Shown here piece after piece: positions 54,558 through 63,301 of a stretch of 64,000 bases of DNA. The notes beneath the pieces are model-generated. The model did not search any database. It saw only the letters and a program-made list of their open reading frames with translations, and was not told the origin of the DNA. The position numbers were made by a program, and so were the translations under genes. Every line of letters starts with the position of its first letter. Position 1 is the first letter of the stretch. This DNA comes from Pseudomonas sp. CCI4.2 (GTDB lineage Bacteria; Pseudomonadota; Gammaproteobacteria; Pseudomonadales; Pseudomonadaceae): positions 2,572,001-2,636,000 of the forward strand of contig NZ_CP133781.1 in NCBI RefSeq assembly GCF_034350045.1, read 5' to 3'.

Positions 54558-55340
54558 TTATTTACCGCTATACAGGTTCAGATCACCAAAGTGTTTTTTC
54601 TGGATTTCTTCGTATTTACCGTCAGCGTGTAACGCTTTGATACCTTTATCCAACAGTGCTTTGAGGTCTTTGTTACCTTTCGAGATACCAACGGCCGTTT
54701 TTGCTGGCAGCAGTGGATCAGTGATTGGCTTGGAAACTTCAAAACCAGCGCCTGCTGGTGACTTCAGAAAGCCCAGTTGGGCTTGCAGCATGTCTTGTAC
54801 GGAAGCATCAAGACGACCGGAAGTCAGGTCAGCGTAAACCTGATCCTGGTTGGCGTAGGCCTTGGTGGTCACACCAGCTTTGTCCAGAACGGCTTTGGCA
54901 TAGGCTTCTTGAATCGTGCCTTGCTCATAGCCCACGGTCTTGCCTTTCAGGGTTGCCGGGTCGGAAGTGACGCCAGAACCTTTCTTGAAGACCAACGACG
55001 TTGGACCGGAAAACAGTTCGCTTGAGAAGTCGATAACCTTCTCACGGGCCTCTGTAACGGTCATCGACGAGATAACGCCGTCGAATTTGTTGGCTTTCAA
55101 GCCTGGGATCATGCCGTCGAAATCGCTTTCAACCCATTTGCATTTCACTTTCAGCTCGGCGCAAATCGCATTGCCCAGATCGATATCGAAGCCTACCAGG
55201 CTGCCATCGGCTGCTTTTGATTCGAAAGGTGCATAAGAAGGATCGACGCCGAAGCGTAATTCCTTGTATTCCTTGGCCATTGCACTACCAGCGGCCAGAC
55301 AAATAGCCAATGCGGAAAGGGTCAGCCATGCTTTTTTCAT
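54558..55340 (-). CDS. Basic amino acid-binding periplasmic protein (HisJ/ArgT type)
   Basis: A 260-residue solute-binding protein. A signal peptide MKKAWLTLSALAICLAAGSAMA precedes KEYKELRFGVDPSYAPFE. Family markers are GFDIDLGNAICAELKVKCKWVESDFDGMIPGLK, with the Cys pair of HisJ/LAO proteins, and SSMTVTEAREKVIDFS. Expected ligands are lysine, arginine, ornithine or histidine. It begins the operon. The 340-base upstream region to the ligase gene holds its promoter and one palindromic repeat. Confidence 0.93.
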   Translation of the reverse strand: MKKAWLTLSALAICLAAGSAMAKEYKELRFGVDPSYAPFESKAADGSLVGFDIDLGNAICAELKVKCKWVESDFDGMIPGLKANKFDGVISSMTVTEAREKVIDFSSELFSGPTSLVFKKGSGVTSDPATLKGKTVGYEQGTIQEAYAKAVLDKAGVTTKAYANQDQVYADLTSGRLDASVQDMLQAQLGFLKSPAGAGFEVSKPITDPLLPAKTAVGISKGNKDLKALLDKGIKALHADGKYEEIQKKHFGDLNLYSGK

Positions 55341-55545
55341 TGATCAGTCCTTAAAACCAAAATGAGCGTTGGGAACACGCGGATCTCTTGCTACCGGCAA
55401 GCGCCAGACGGTAAGAAGATAGCAATATTTGAACCAAAGAGACGAACGTGCGTTTTAAATGTACAGAGTTGTCGCAATCATGACTTTAGTGCTGAAACGC
55501 CCTGCTGGGGCGGGGAAACCTCGAACGCCAAGCATGAAACGATAC

Positions 55546-55622
55546 GGTAGGAGCAACGGGTTGGCGAGGCGACCTATCAGGCAAACTGCGTTCGCCCTGT
55601 CGTCAACAAGTTAGCCCCTACA
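55546..55622. repeat. Palindromic extragenic repeat, AGGAGCCAAC family
   Basis: GGTAGGAGCAACGGGTTGGCGAGGCG pairs with the inverted CCTGTCGTCAACAAGTTAGCCCCTACA after 24 bases. It is in the non-coding gap (55341-55680) between the binding-protein gene and the ligase gene. Confidence 0.82.
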
Positions 55623-55680
55623 GAAATGCGCTCATGCACAGAAATGGCGCGCTCAAAAATAAGCGCACTAAAATAGCGCA

Positions 55681-57402
55681 TCACGCTTGGCTGAGCAAAT
55701 CTTGTAGCGTCGATAAGCTGTCAGCCTCAGCCACTGATTTATCGTGGCGCCAGCGCAGCATCCTGGGGAAACGCACCGCAATCCCGCTTTTGTGCCGTTT
55801 CGACAAGGCGATCCCTTCAAAACCCAGTTCAAACACGAGGCTCGGGGTCACGCTGCGCACCGGGCCGAATTTTTCCACTGTGGTTTTACGGACAATTGCA
55901 TCGACCTTGCGCATCTCTTCATCGGTCAGCCCGGAATAGGCTTTGGCGAACGGAACCAACATTCGTTCGCTGGCGTCGGGCGGCCCGTCCCAGACAGCGA
56001 AGGTGTAATCGCTGTACAGACTGGCGCGTCGACCGTGGCCGCGCTGGGCGTAGATCAACACGGCGTCGACGCTGAATGGATCGACTTTCCATTTCCACCA
56101 AACGCCCATGTCTTTGGTGCGACCCACGCCATATAACGCATCGCGCGCCTTGAGCATCATGCCCTCGACGCCGAGGCTGCGGGACGCTTCGCGTTGCCGG
56201 CCGAGGTCCATCCAGTCGCAACCCACCAGCACCGGCGACTCCAGCAAGACCGGGCTCTGGCATTCATGGAGCAATGCTTCGAGCTGGGTACGCCGTTCGT
56301 GTTGAGGACGGCTGCGCCAATCATGGCCTTGCCACTCCAGCAGGTCGTAGGCGAGAACCACTACCGGCACGTCCTGCAAAATCTTCTTACCTAATGTCTT
56401 GCGGCCGATCCGCTGCTGCAGCAAAGCGAAAGGTTGCACGGAGGGCTGAGCGGCGTCCCCGGTTTCGGGTGGTCCCAAGGCAAACGCCTCATCACCTTTT
56501 AGTTTTAGTTCGACTGCAGGCGCTTTCCAGACGACGATTTCGCCGTCGATCACTGTCCCGTCCGGCAAGCGCTGGCTGAGGCTGTGCAGTTCCGGGAAGC
56601 GATCGGTCACCAGTTCTTCGCCACGGGACCAGATCCATAAACGACCCTCGCGCTTGACCAATTGCGCGCGGATTCCGTCCCACTTCCATTCCACTTGCCA
56701 GGCTTCACACGGACCGAGCAGCGTTTCGAATTGATCCACCGGTTGCTGCAGGGAGTGAGCGAGGAAAAATGGATAGGGCTGGCCACCGCGCTGGGCGTGT
56801 TCATCGTCGGACTCAGCGGCAATCAGCTTGAGGTAACCCTCGGCGCTGGGCCTGTGGGAAAGGTCGGTGTAACCCACCAGACGTTGGGCCACGCGCTTGC
56901 TGTCGATGTTAGCCAATGAAGCAAGCGCGCGGGTTACCAGCAGTTTAGAAACGCCCACTCTGAAACTGCCGGTAATCAATTTGATGCAGACCATCAGGCT
57001 AACGCGGTCGAGCTGCGCCCAATACCCTTCAAGCCGCACCGCCAGTTCTTCAGGTGGCAGGCCGCGTAACGGTAACAAATAGTCTTCCATCCACGTCGCC
57101 AGGCCCGCATCAGAGCTGTGCCGAACCTCGGGAAGAATCAATGAAAGCGTCTCAGCCAAGTCGCCCACGGCTTGATAACTTTCCTCAAACAACCACTCAG
57201 GCAAGCCGGAAAGGGCCATCGCCTGTTCGCGCAGCAACCGAGTCGGCACCAATTGCCGAGGTCGGCCGCCGGACAGAAAGTACACAGCCCACGCGGCATC
57301 TTCAGGTGTGGCGGCAAGAAAGTAATCGCATAATGCGGCCAGCTTGGCGTTGCTCGACGTGGTGGCATCCAGGCGAGAATACAGGGCAGCGAAGGCTTTC
57401 AT
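55681..57402 (-). CDS. ATP-dependent DNA ligase of the LHR-MPE-EXO-LIG cluster
   Basis: A 573-residue ATP-dependent ligase. The N-terminal DNA-binding domain (to about 200) precedes the nucleotidyltransferase core: motif I EWKWDGIRAQ (AMP-lysine), motif III DGTVIDGEIVVW, motif IV GVEGMMLKARDALY and motif V WWKWKVDP. An OB domain with motif VI-like GIAVRFPRMLRWR follows. Its size and domain order fit the LIG component of the repair cluster, not LigD. The start MKAFAALYSRL lies inside the annotated end of the exonuclease gene (101-base overlap), which appears to result from loss of the exonuclease stop. Confidence 0.93.
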   Translation of the reverse strand: MKAFAALYSRLDATTSSNAKLAALCDYFLAATPEDAAWAVYFLSGGRPRQLVPTRLLREQAMALSGLPEWLFEESYQAVGDLAETLSLILPEVRHSSDAGLATWMEDYLLPLRGLPPEELAVRLEGYWAQLDRVSLMVCIKLITGSFRVGVSKLLVTRALASLANIDSKRVAQRLVGYTDLSHRPSAEGYLKLIAAESDDEHAQRGGQPYPFFLAHSLQQPVDQFETLLGPCEAWQVEWKWDGIRAQLVKREGRLWIWSRGEELVTDRFPELHSLSQRLPDGTVIDGEIVVWKAPAVELKLKGDEAFALGPPETGDAAQPSVQPFALLQQRIGRKTLGKKILQDVPVVVLAYDLLEWQGHDWRSRPQHERRTQLEALLHECQSPVLLESPVLVGCDWMDLGRQREASRSLGVEGMMLKARDALYGVGRTKDMGVWWKWKVDPFSVDAVLIYAQRGHGRRASLYSDYTFAVWDGPPDASERMLVPFAKAYSGLTDEEMRKVDAIVRKTTVEKFGPVRSVTPSLVFELGFEGIALSKRHKSGIAVRFPRMLRWRHDKSVAEADSLSTLQDLLSQA

Positions 57403-58429
57403 GCCGGGACCTCATGGGATTCGGGGGGCCGAGTGCGAGGTCTTCGTCGTCGCCGTATTCAGTGCTGAACCCCTGAGCATCCAAGCCTTTTTCGCGCAGA
57501 TAGCGTACCAATACGTTGACCGAACCATGGGTCACCATCACCCGCTCGGCGCCAGTTTGTTCAATAGCCCACAGTAACCCTGGCCAGTCGGCATGGTCCG
57601 AGAGCACAAAGCCCCGATCCACGCCACGCCGACGTCGAGTGCCGCGCAACATCATCCAGCCACTGGCAAATGCATCGCTGAGATCACCAAAACGCCGCAT
57701 CCAGGTGCTGCCGCCGGCAGAGGGCGGAGCGAGAATCAATGCTCGGCGCAATAACGGGTCGGTCTTTTTAAAGTCGCCTGCGTAATGGGTTTCGGGAATA
57801 CGAACACCGGCTTCGCGGTAGACCCGGTTCAGCGGTTCAATGGCGCCGTGGACCAGAATCGGACCGATGTCGGGATCAATGCCGTGCAGAATTCGCTGGG
57901 CTTTGCCGAAGGAATAACAGAACAACACACTGGCTTTGCCTAGCTCGATATTGCCGCGCCACCATTGGTTGACGTCAGCAAAGATCTCGGCCTGAGGCTG
58001 CCAGCGATAGATCGGCAGGCCGAAGGTGGATTCGGTGATGAAGGTGTGACAACGCACCGGTTCGAATGGCGCGCACGTGCCATCGGGCTCGACTTTGTAA
58101 TCCCCCGAAGCGACCCATGTTTCGCCTTGATACTCGAGCCGAACCTGCGCCGAGCCGAGCACGTGCCCGGCCGGATGCAGGCTCAGTGTCACGCCGTGGT
58201 GGATGATTTTTTCGCCGTAATTCAGGGTTTGCAGGTTGATGTCCTGCCCCAGTCGCGCCCGTAAAATGCCTTCGCCGGGCGCCGCCGCCAGGTAATGGTG
58301 GTTGCCGGTACGCGCGTGATCGCCATGACCATGGGTGATGACAGCACGCTCTACCGGGCGCCAAGGGTCGATATAAAAATCTCCCGGCGGGCAATACAAA
58401 CCTTCGGGGCGCGCGATAACAACGTCCAT
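57302..58429 (-). CDS. Ligase-associated metallo-beta-lactamase exonuclease, C-terminus frameshifted
   Basis: A 375-residue MBL/beta-CASP-type nuclease (EXO of the repair cluster). Metal motif THGHGDHARTGNHH, HPAGHVLGSAQV, ASGDYK and the C-terminal SDHADWPGLL and VMVTHGS are present. After EYGDDEDLALGPP the sequence (NPMRSRHESLRC...) is simply the ligase start region read in another frame. One extra C in the C6 tract at 57423-57428 would instead give GPPESHEVPA and a stop overlapping the ligase ATG as ATGA, the layout expected for this pair. So the true gene probably ends near 57399, and about 30 residues are read-through. Confidence 0.9.
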   Translation of the reverse strand: MDVVIARPEGLYCPPGDFYIDPWRPVERAVITHGHGDHARTGNHHYLAAAPGEGILRARLGQDINLQTLNYGEKIIHHGVTLSLHPAGHVLGSAQVRLEYQGETWVASGDYKVEPDGTCAPFEPVRCHTFITESTFGLPIYRWQPQAEIFADVNQWWRGNIELGKASVLFCYSFGKAQRILHGIDPDIGPILVHGAIEPLNRVYREAGVRIPETHYAGDFKKTDPLLRRALILAPPSAGGSTWMRRFGDLSDAFASGWMMLRGTRRRRGVDRGFVLSDHADWPGLLWAIEQTGAERVMVTHGSVNVLVRYLREKGLDAQGFSTEYGDDEDLALGPPNPMRSRHESLRCPVFSPGCHHVEQRQAGRIMRLLSCRHT

Positions 58430-58519
58430 GGGATGACCAGAGCAATGGGCTTGTTAGTTATGAGGCGGCCGGTGGGAGGAAGTTCGCAACGTTGATATAT
58501 CGCGTTCGTCGCACGCCAT

Positions 58520-58599
58520 TGTAGGAGATAACTTGTTGGTGAGGCGATTTCACCTGACACACCGTATCAAGCCTCTCGCCAACAAGTTGGGTCATACAG
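58520..58599. repeat. Palindromic extragenic repeat, AGGAGCCAAC family (diverged)
   Basis: TGTAGGAGATAACTTGTTGGTGAGGCG and inverted GCCTCTCGCCAACAAGTTGGGTCATACAGG; between exo and quiP, which are on the same strand. Confidence 0.82.
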
Positions 58600-58624
58600 G
58601 GGTCTCAAAAAGCTAAAAGGTGCC

Positions 58625-61102
58625 TTACTTCCCTGGCGTTAGCGTTAACCGTGCCTTGCCGTAGGCCCGTTCCAGGTTCTGCGGTTGCATCGGTATCGTC
58701 GTGTATTGCCCTTTGAGCCAGGGATCGATGCCGTCAGCGTAATGCGGGCTGGCCGGGTTGCCGGATTGGCCTGCGCTGTTTTGACTCATCATCGGCTCAG
58801 GTTGACCGAAGTCGATGATGATCCGCATGGCCGGTGTCAGCACGGTGTCGAAGTTTTGACCCCACGCATAAGCTGCCGAATTGATCGTGCTGTGATCACC
58901 TCCCGCTGGAATCGGACTGCGATTGGCCATTTGGGCGTTTTTCGCGGACCAGGTGTAGCGGTGCAGTTTGCCCCACTGCCAAGCCTTGTGATCAGCACCC
59001 AACTGGCTGTCGCCTGCGGTTATTGCGGCGGCCAGGCTGCGGGCGAGGATGGTTGGCTTGTCTTCTTTTTGCGGGGTTTTGATGTCATCCCAATACGGGC
59101 TGTCTTCGCGGCCCAGCAGGTGGTCTGCTTGCGCGGAGTAGGTGAAGCGGGCGTTTTCAACCAGCGCTTTCCAGGCCGGGCTGGTTTCCGGGCCCAGTTC
59201 GTCAAGGAAGATCTGCTTGGCGCTTTCTTGCAGGAACAGCTCGTACATCGCGGCGTCGGAAGAGGTTGTCGATAACTTGCCGTCGAAGGCGATCAAGCGG
59301 GCCAAGGCTTCTTGAGCCTTGCCGCGATCAGCCGCAGGCAGCGCATCGATGGCCTGTTTCAGCGGCTGGGCCATGCCAGGTGCCTGGAACATCTTCTTCA
59401 GCTTGGCGGCAAACGTCGTGGATTGGTCGTATTGCATGGCAATCATACTGCGGCTGTCTTGTTTGTCGGCGTTCAACAAATCAGCAACGCGTTCGGCGCG
59501 CTCCGGGTAGTTCCAGGAGTTGGACAGCTGCATGCCGTAGCCTTTCTGCATGGTGCGTTGGTTGGCGGTGCCAATCCAGCCTTGCCGTGGGTCCTGATCG
59601 TACGGATGCAGCATCGAGTCGGCGTAACCGTCCCAATCATAATGGCTGTCCCAGCCCGGCGATGGCAGCAAGCCTAAACCTTCGCGGCGGTTCGGGAAGC
59701 GTCCGGTGACTTGCCAGCCGACATGTTGGGCATCGGCGAACACAATGTTCAGGGCCATGGCACGAATTTCACGGATGGCGTCCGAGGCTTTGTCGACGTT
59801 TTGTGCGCGGGACAGGTTAAAGAACGCGTCCATGCTCTTGTCGTCTTTGAAGTCGGGTGTTTGCAGCGCCAGACCCAACCCGTTGCTCAATTGAACCGAT
59901 TGCTCTGGGCTGCTGCGCTCGCCCAGCGCGCTGTTGAGCAGTGGGCCGTGGCGGGTTTCGTAAATGGTTTCGCGAACCGCCCGCTCGCCTTTGATGAAGA
60001 ACGTTTCGTTGCGCACCGAGGCCGGTTGCCACTTGCCGTCTACCAGATAGAGCAGCGTGTTGTTTTCGCGTTTGAGTTTCTCCAGAAATACGTCTTGGTT
60101 ATCACCCATCGCTGTGGTCAAGCCCCAAGCCAGCTTGCCGTTGAAGCCAGACAGGATCAGCGGTAGGCCCGCGATGGACATCCCGGCCGCTTCAAATTTG
60201 GGGGCGCGGATCTGCACAAAACTCCACGCCGACGGTAAGGCGGCGGGCAGGTGCATATCGTTAGCCAGCAAACTTTTTCCGCTGCGGCTGCGCTGGGGAG
60301 CGACCACCCAGTTGTTCGAGGCCGCAACGCCGAGCATGTTCAGGTCGGACAGCTGCAGGGCGACCTTATTCAAATCACCCAGACCGGGGATTTGGCTCAG
60401 GTTCAGGCCTTTGAGTTTGTCGGTTTCGGCGACCGGCAGTTCTTCGTCAGGGTAGGTCGGGATCAGCCAGGCGAGTTTCTCCGCGCCGACCTTTTGCGCC
60501 AACACCAGCGACGAGAGCTCCTGTTGCAGGTTTACCGACATGCCGAAGTTCAGCAGGCTGAAAATCAGCGCCGAATCCTCAGGCTTCCAATATTCGGGGC
60601 GGTAACCGGCTGCCGTCAAATCGGCGGGCAGCTTGTCGCGATAACGAAACAGGTAGGCGTTGACGCCGCGTGCATAGACTTCGAAGAACCGTTTGAGGCG
60701 TGGCGATGAGCTGTTGTAAAGCTCACTGGCACTTTTCTTCAAGTTGACCGAACGCATGAAACGGTCAATTTCCAAGGCGCTGGGGCCTTCCAGTTCGGCC
60801 AATCGGCCTTGGGCGAGCAGGCGCATGCTGACCATTTGGCTGATGCGGTCGCTGGCGTGCACATAACCCAGGGTGAACAGCGCGTCATGAAAAGTATTGC
60901 TCTCGATCAGCGGCATACCGAGGTTGTTGCGGCGCACTGAGACGTTCTGCGCCAACCCTTTGATCGGAAACACACCACTGGACGGTGGCAGTGTATCGCT
61001 GCTGCCGCCGCCGAGCTGGCAACCACTCAAACTCAGGACACTGACCACTGCTGCGGCAACGCCGAACCGGGGAATAAAATTAAAAAGGGCTGGCGAGGCC
61101 AT
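58625..61102 (-). CDS. quiP: Acyl-homoserine lactone acylase QuiP (penicillin acylase family)
   Basis: An 825-residue Ntn hydrolase precursor. The start [14 protein letters not shown] has AGGAG upstream. The signal region ends in a lipobox-like LSLSGCQ. The alpha chain, a spacer, and the beta chain starting at the autocatalytic serine in [29 protein letters not shown] are recognisable. It closely follows P. aeruginosa QuiP (PA1032) in memory-level comparison, e.g. [12 protein letters not shown] and [13 protein letters not shown]-type ends. Such enzymes cut the amide of long-chain AHL signals, quenching quorum sensing or using AHL as carbon. It is a single gene. Confidence 0.9.
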   Translation of the reverse strand: MASPALFNFIPRFGVAAAVVSVLSLSGCQLGGGSSDTLPPSSGVFPIKGLAQNVSVRRNNLGMPLIESNTFHDALFTLGYVHASDRISQMVSMRLLAQGRLAELEGPSALEIDRFMRSVNLKKSASELYNSSSPRLKRFFEVYARGVNAYLFRYRDKLPADLTAAGYRPEYWKPEDSALIFSLLNFGMSVNLQQELSSLVLAQKVGAEKLAWLIPTYPDEELPVAETDKLKGLNLSQIPGLGDLNKVALQLSDLNMLGVAASNNWVVAPQRSRSGKSLLANDMHLPAALPSAWSFVQIRAPKFEAAGMSIAGLPLILSGFNGKLAWGLTTAMGDNQDVFLEKLKRENNTLLYLVDGKWQPASVRNETFFIKGERAVRETIYETRHGPLLNSALGERSSPEQSVQLSNGLGLALQTPDFKDDKSMDAFFNLSRAQNVDKASDAIREIRAMALNIVFADAQHVGWQVTGRFPNRREGLGLLPSPGWDSHYDWDGYADSMLHPYDQDPRQGWIGTANQRTMQKGYGMQLSNSWNYPERAERVADLLNADKQDSRSMIAMQYDQSTTFAAKLKKMFQAPGMAQPLKQAIDALPAADRGKAQEALARLIAFDGKLSTTSSDAAMYELFLQESAKQIFLDELGPETSPAWKALVENARFTYSAQADHLLGREDSPYWDDIKTPQKEDKPTILARSLAAAITAGDSQLGADHKAWQWGKLHRYTWSAKNAQMANRSPIPAGGDHSTINSAAYAWGQNFDTVLTPAMRIIIDFGQPEPMMSQNSAGQSGNPASPHYADGIDPWLKGQYTTIPMQPQNLERAYGKARLTLTPGK

Positions 61103-61184
61103 GGCAAAGCTCCTGCGAGGGCTGACGTTTTTTGATGGCGCTACGTTAGTGAGCGGGCACGCCACACGCAAGCAGCAATACCTC

Positions 61185-61276
61185 TGCAGGAGCCAACGTG
61201 TTGGCGAGGCGTTTGACGCGGTCCGCGTGAAACAATGCGGCGCGGCTTACATCGCTAACACGTTGGCTTCTACAGG
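61185..61276. repeat. Palindromic extragenic repeat, AGGAGCCAAC family
   Basis: TGCAGGAGCCAACGTGTTGGCGAGGC pairs with inverted ATCGCTAACACGTTGGCTTCTACAGG; the interior also holds GCGGTCCGCG. It lies upstream of quiP and just after the SEC-C gene. Confidence 0.84.
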
Positions 61277-61287
61277 CATTTAGTTGA

Positions 61288-61494
61288 TCAAGCGCCGTGG
61301 CACTTTTTGAATTTTTTCTCGCTGCCGCAGGGGCAAGGATCATTGCGGCCGACGTCTTTCAGGGTGTTGCGCACGGGCTCTTGTGGTGCGTGGCCGCAAT
61401 CTGGGCCGTGGACGTGAGCGTGTTGGTGGTCGTGGTGCTGATGATCGTGGTCGTGGGCGCAGTCAGGGCCGTGAACGTGGGTTTCCTGGTTCAT
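61288..61494 (-). CDS. Histidine-rich SEC-C motif protein
   Basis: A 68-residue protein. The N-terminal half is a His/Asp repeat ([30 protein letters not shown]) able to bind Zn or Ni. The C-terminus is a SEC-C zinc finger ([19 protein letters not shown]), as at the end of SecA. The start MNQETHVHG has GGAG upstream; a longer frame lacks support. A small metal-binding or SecB/ribosome-associated adaptor is possible. It is one of two SEC-C genes within 1.4 kb. Confidence 0.8.
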   Translation of the reverse strand: MNQETHVHGPDCAHDHDHQHHDHQHAHVHGPDCGHAPQEPVRNTLKDVGRNDPCPCGSEKKFKKCHGA

Positions 61495-61608
61495 CAAGGT
61501 CTCTCCGGAATAATTGGCGCGAATTATCTCGCCAATACGTGTCCGGTGCACGCATTCAAACCAGAATTATCGGCCATACTTGCACCTTGTGCCGTTGGAG
61601 CCTGTCCG

Positions 61609-62145
61609 ATGAACCTCTATGAAATCGTCTTTAGTGGTCAGATTGTGCCCGGTGCGCTACGAGAGCGGGTCGAGGCAAACCTGATCACGTTGTTCCACGC
61701 CGATGAGCAGCGTATCGCGTTGTTGTTCTCAGGGCGGCGTCTGGTGCTCAAAAACAACCTCGATCAGGCCGCCGCGTTTAAGTACCGCTCGACCCTTGAG
61801 CGCGCCGGGGCGATTGTCGAGATAGTCGACATGCACCTCGACATGGAAGAAGTGGAACTGGCGCCACCGCCGGATGCTCCAGGTTTCTTCCGTCCTGCGC
61901 AGGTTAACCGTCGACTGCAGGTCGCACCGCGCGACGCCTATATGGCTGCATTTGTGGACGTGGATGCGCCCAATTATTCAGTCGCTGAAGTAGGGAGCGC
62001 GCTGCAAGAGCCAAAAGCCCCTGCGCCCGCACCCCGTCTTGACCTTTCGCAAATGAGTCTGGCTCCGGTGGGAAGTGACCTGCATGAGATCAAAAAACCA
62101 CCCGCCGGCCCGGCGCCCGACACCTCACATCTAAAACTCTGCTGA
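61609..62145 (+). CDS. Conserved hypothetical protein with an N-terminal alpha/beta domain
   Basis: A 178-residue soluble protein. The first 75 residues (MNLYEIVFSGQIVPGALRE through GAIVEIVDM) form a compact alpha/beta unit with VEANLITLFHADEQRIALLFSGRRLVLKNN. The remainder is proline-rich and probably disordered (PPPDAPGFF, APAPAPRLDLSQMSLAPVGSDL, PPAGPAPDTSHLKLC). It resembles proteins in which a short N-terminal RNA/peptide-binding-like module is followed by a linker. Function unknown. Confidence 0.72.
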   Translation: MNLYEIVFSGQIVPGALRERVEANLITLFHADEQRIALLFSGRRLVLKNNLDQAAAFKYRSTLERAGAIVEIVDMHLDMEEVELAPPPDAPGFFRPAQVNRRLQVAPRDAYMAAFVDVDAPNYSVAEVGSALQEPKAPAPAPRLDLSQMSLAPVGSDLHEIKKPPAGPAPDTSHLKLC

Positions 62146-62159
62146 GTCCATCGGTCGGG

Positions 62160-62633
62160 CTACGCGAGATAACCCGCACAGCATTTTTTGAATTTTTGCT
62201 CACTGCCGCAGGGGCACGCATCGTTGCGTCCTGCCTTGAGCGGCGCCGTGGGATCGATGAAATACCAGCGGCCTTGATTTTGGACGAATGCCGAGCGCTC
62301 ACGATGGCTGTGTTCCCCTGCACCGTCGTGCCAGCGCGCGACGAAGGTCACGAAGGCATGCTCGGGTTTGCCGCCAAATACCTCGACGTGCTCCACGCCC
62401 AACCCTAGCCACGTGCTTCGCGCGCTCCAATCGCTGATGGACTGGCGGTCCAGGCTGGCTTGCTGCGCAGGCAGCGTCGTGCTCACCAAATAATCGATCA
62501 GCCCCAGCACGTAAGCGCTGTAACGCGAGCGCATCAACGCTTCTGCGCAGGGGGCGGGCAACCCGCCGTGATAATGCCCACAGCAGGCGTCCAGCAAATT
62601 TCCGCTGCCGCAGGGGCAGATCGCATTCGTCAT
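62160..62633 (-). CDS. YchJ-family protein (SEC-C and NTF2-like)
   Basis: A 157-residue YchJ/UPF0225-type protein. An N-terminal [13 protein letters not shown] finger, an NTF2-like central domain ([28 protein letters not shown]) and a C-terminal SEC-C finger ([20 protein letters not shown]) are in the standard order. Start [11 protein letters not shown] is canonical. It is 3 bases after the DUF6231-like gene and convergent with the hypothetical at 61609. Confidence 0.92.
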   Translation of the reverse strand: MTNAICPCGSGNLLDACCGHYHGGLPAPCAEALMRSRYSAYVLGLIDYLVSTTLPAQQASLDRQSISDWSARSTWLGLGVEHVEVFGGKPEHAFVTFVARWHDGAGEHSHRERSAFVQNQGRWYFIDPTAPLKAGRNDACPCGSEQKFKKCCAGYLA

Positions 62634-62635
62634 GG

Positions 62636-63133
62636 CTACCACCAATACTTGCCAAAATTCTCCGGATTGGCCCAAAACTTCGCGTTCAGCCAATCGGGGA
62701 CTTGTTTATAGTCACGCAGGTCGTAGGTGTACAGCGTCAGGACCTGCTCGTCTCGGGCAAAGCGTTCGCTGGCTTGCAATGCCAAGGAATAGAAGTCGGT
62801 ATCTTGCCAGCCACACGCGTGCAGATCGGCTAATACGGCGATACGACTTGCGTTCAAATTACGGATCCCGCCCAGCAACTCTAACCCGGTGCGTTTGGGC
62901 AGGTGCTCCAGGCAATCCAGCGCCAGCGCCAGGTCAAAGCGTTGTGCGGCTAGCGCTGGCGGCAATGGGCCGGGCGTGGCGTGGGCTAATTCGGTACCTG
63001 GATGAGCCGCTAAAAATGCTTCAAGCGCAGGGAAACTGCCGGCGCCGATCAACAACAAGCGTTTAGGGGCGTATCGATCCAGCAATGCGGCCAGCGCTTG
63101 CTGCGGCGTGCGCGTAGAAAAGCCATCAGTCAT
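62636..63133 (-). CDS. DUF6231-like protein, methyltransferase-related fold
   Basis: A 165-residue protein with an SAM-methyltransferase-like core: [16 protein letters not shown] (glycine loop), [15 protein letters not shown] (acidic turn) and [14 protein letters not shown]-terminal segment [18 protein letters not shown] is rich in aromatics. It is small for a methyltransferase and may lack activity. Forms a unit with the YchJ-like gene. Confidence 0.8.
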   Translation of the reverse strand: MTDGFSTRTPQQALAALLDRYAPKRLLLIGAGSFPALEAFLAAHPGTELAHATPGPLPPALAAQRFDLALALDCLEHLPKRTGLELLGGIRNLNASRIAVLADLHACGWQDTDFYSLALQASERFARDEQVLTLYTYDLRDYKQVPDWLNAKFWANPENFGKYWW

Positions 63134-63301
63134 CGAAATTCCTCAATTGAGCTGCAAGACTAGCGTGCCGTGACGTATTGGCCTAGCCCTGACGGCGCTG
63201 CTTCATCCGCAGCTTTTATGATGGCTAATTGGCGGACTGTGGAACTGACGTCTTTACTCCCACTGCATCGGTTTGGACCGATCCCATAGGAGATGAAGTC
63301 A

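Noticed and set aside
55341-55545. ArgR-type site in front of the basic amino acid operon
   Set aside because: A TGTCGC is present near 55470 but the AA at the required spacing is missing.
61297-61608. Upstream extension of the hypothetical at 61609 with hydrophobic runs
   Set aside because: It is the antisense of the His-rich SEC-C gene; the hydrophobic runs reflect His codons read in reverse.
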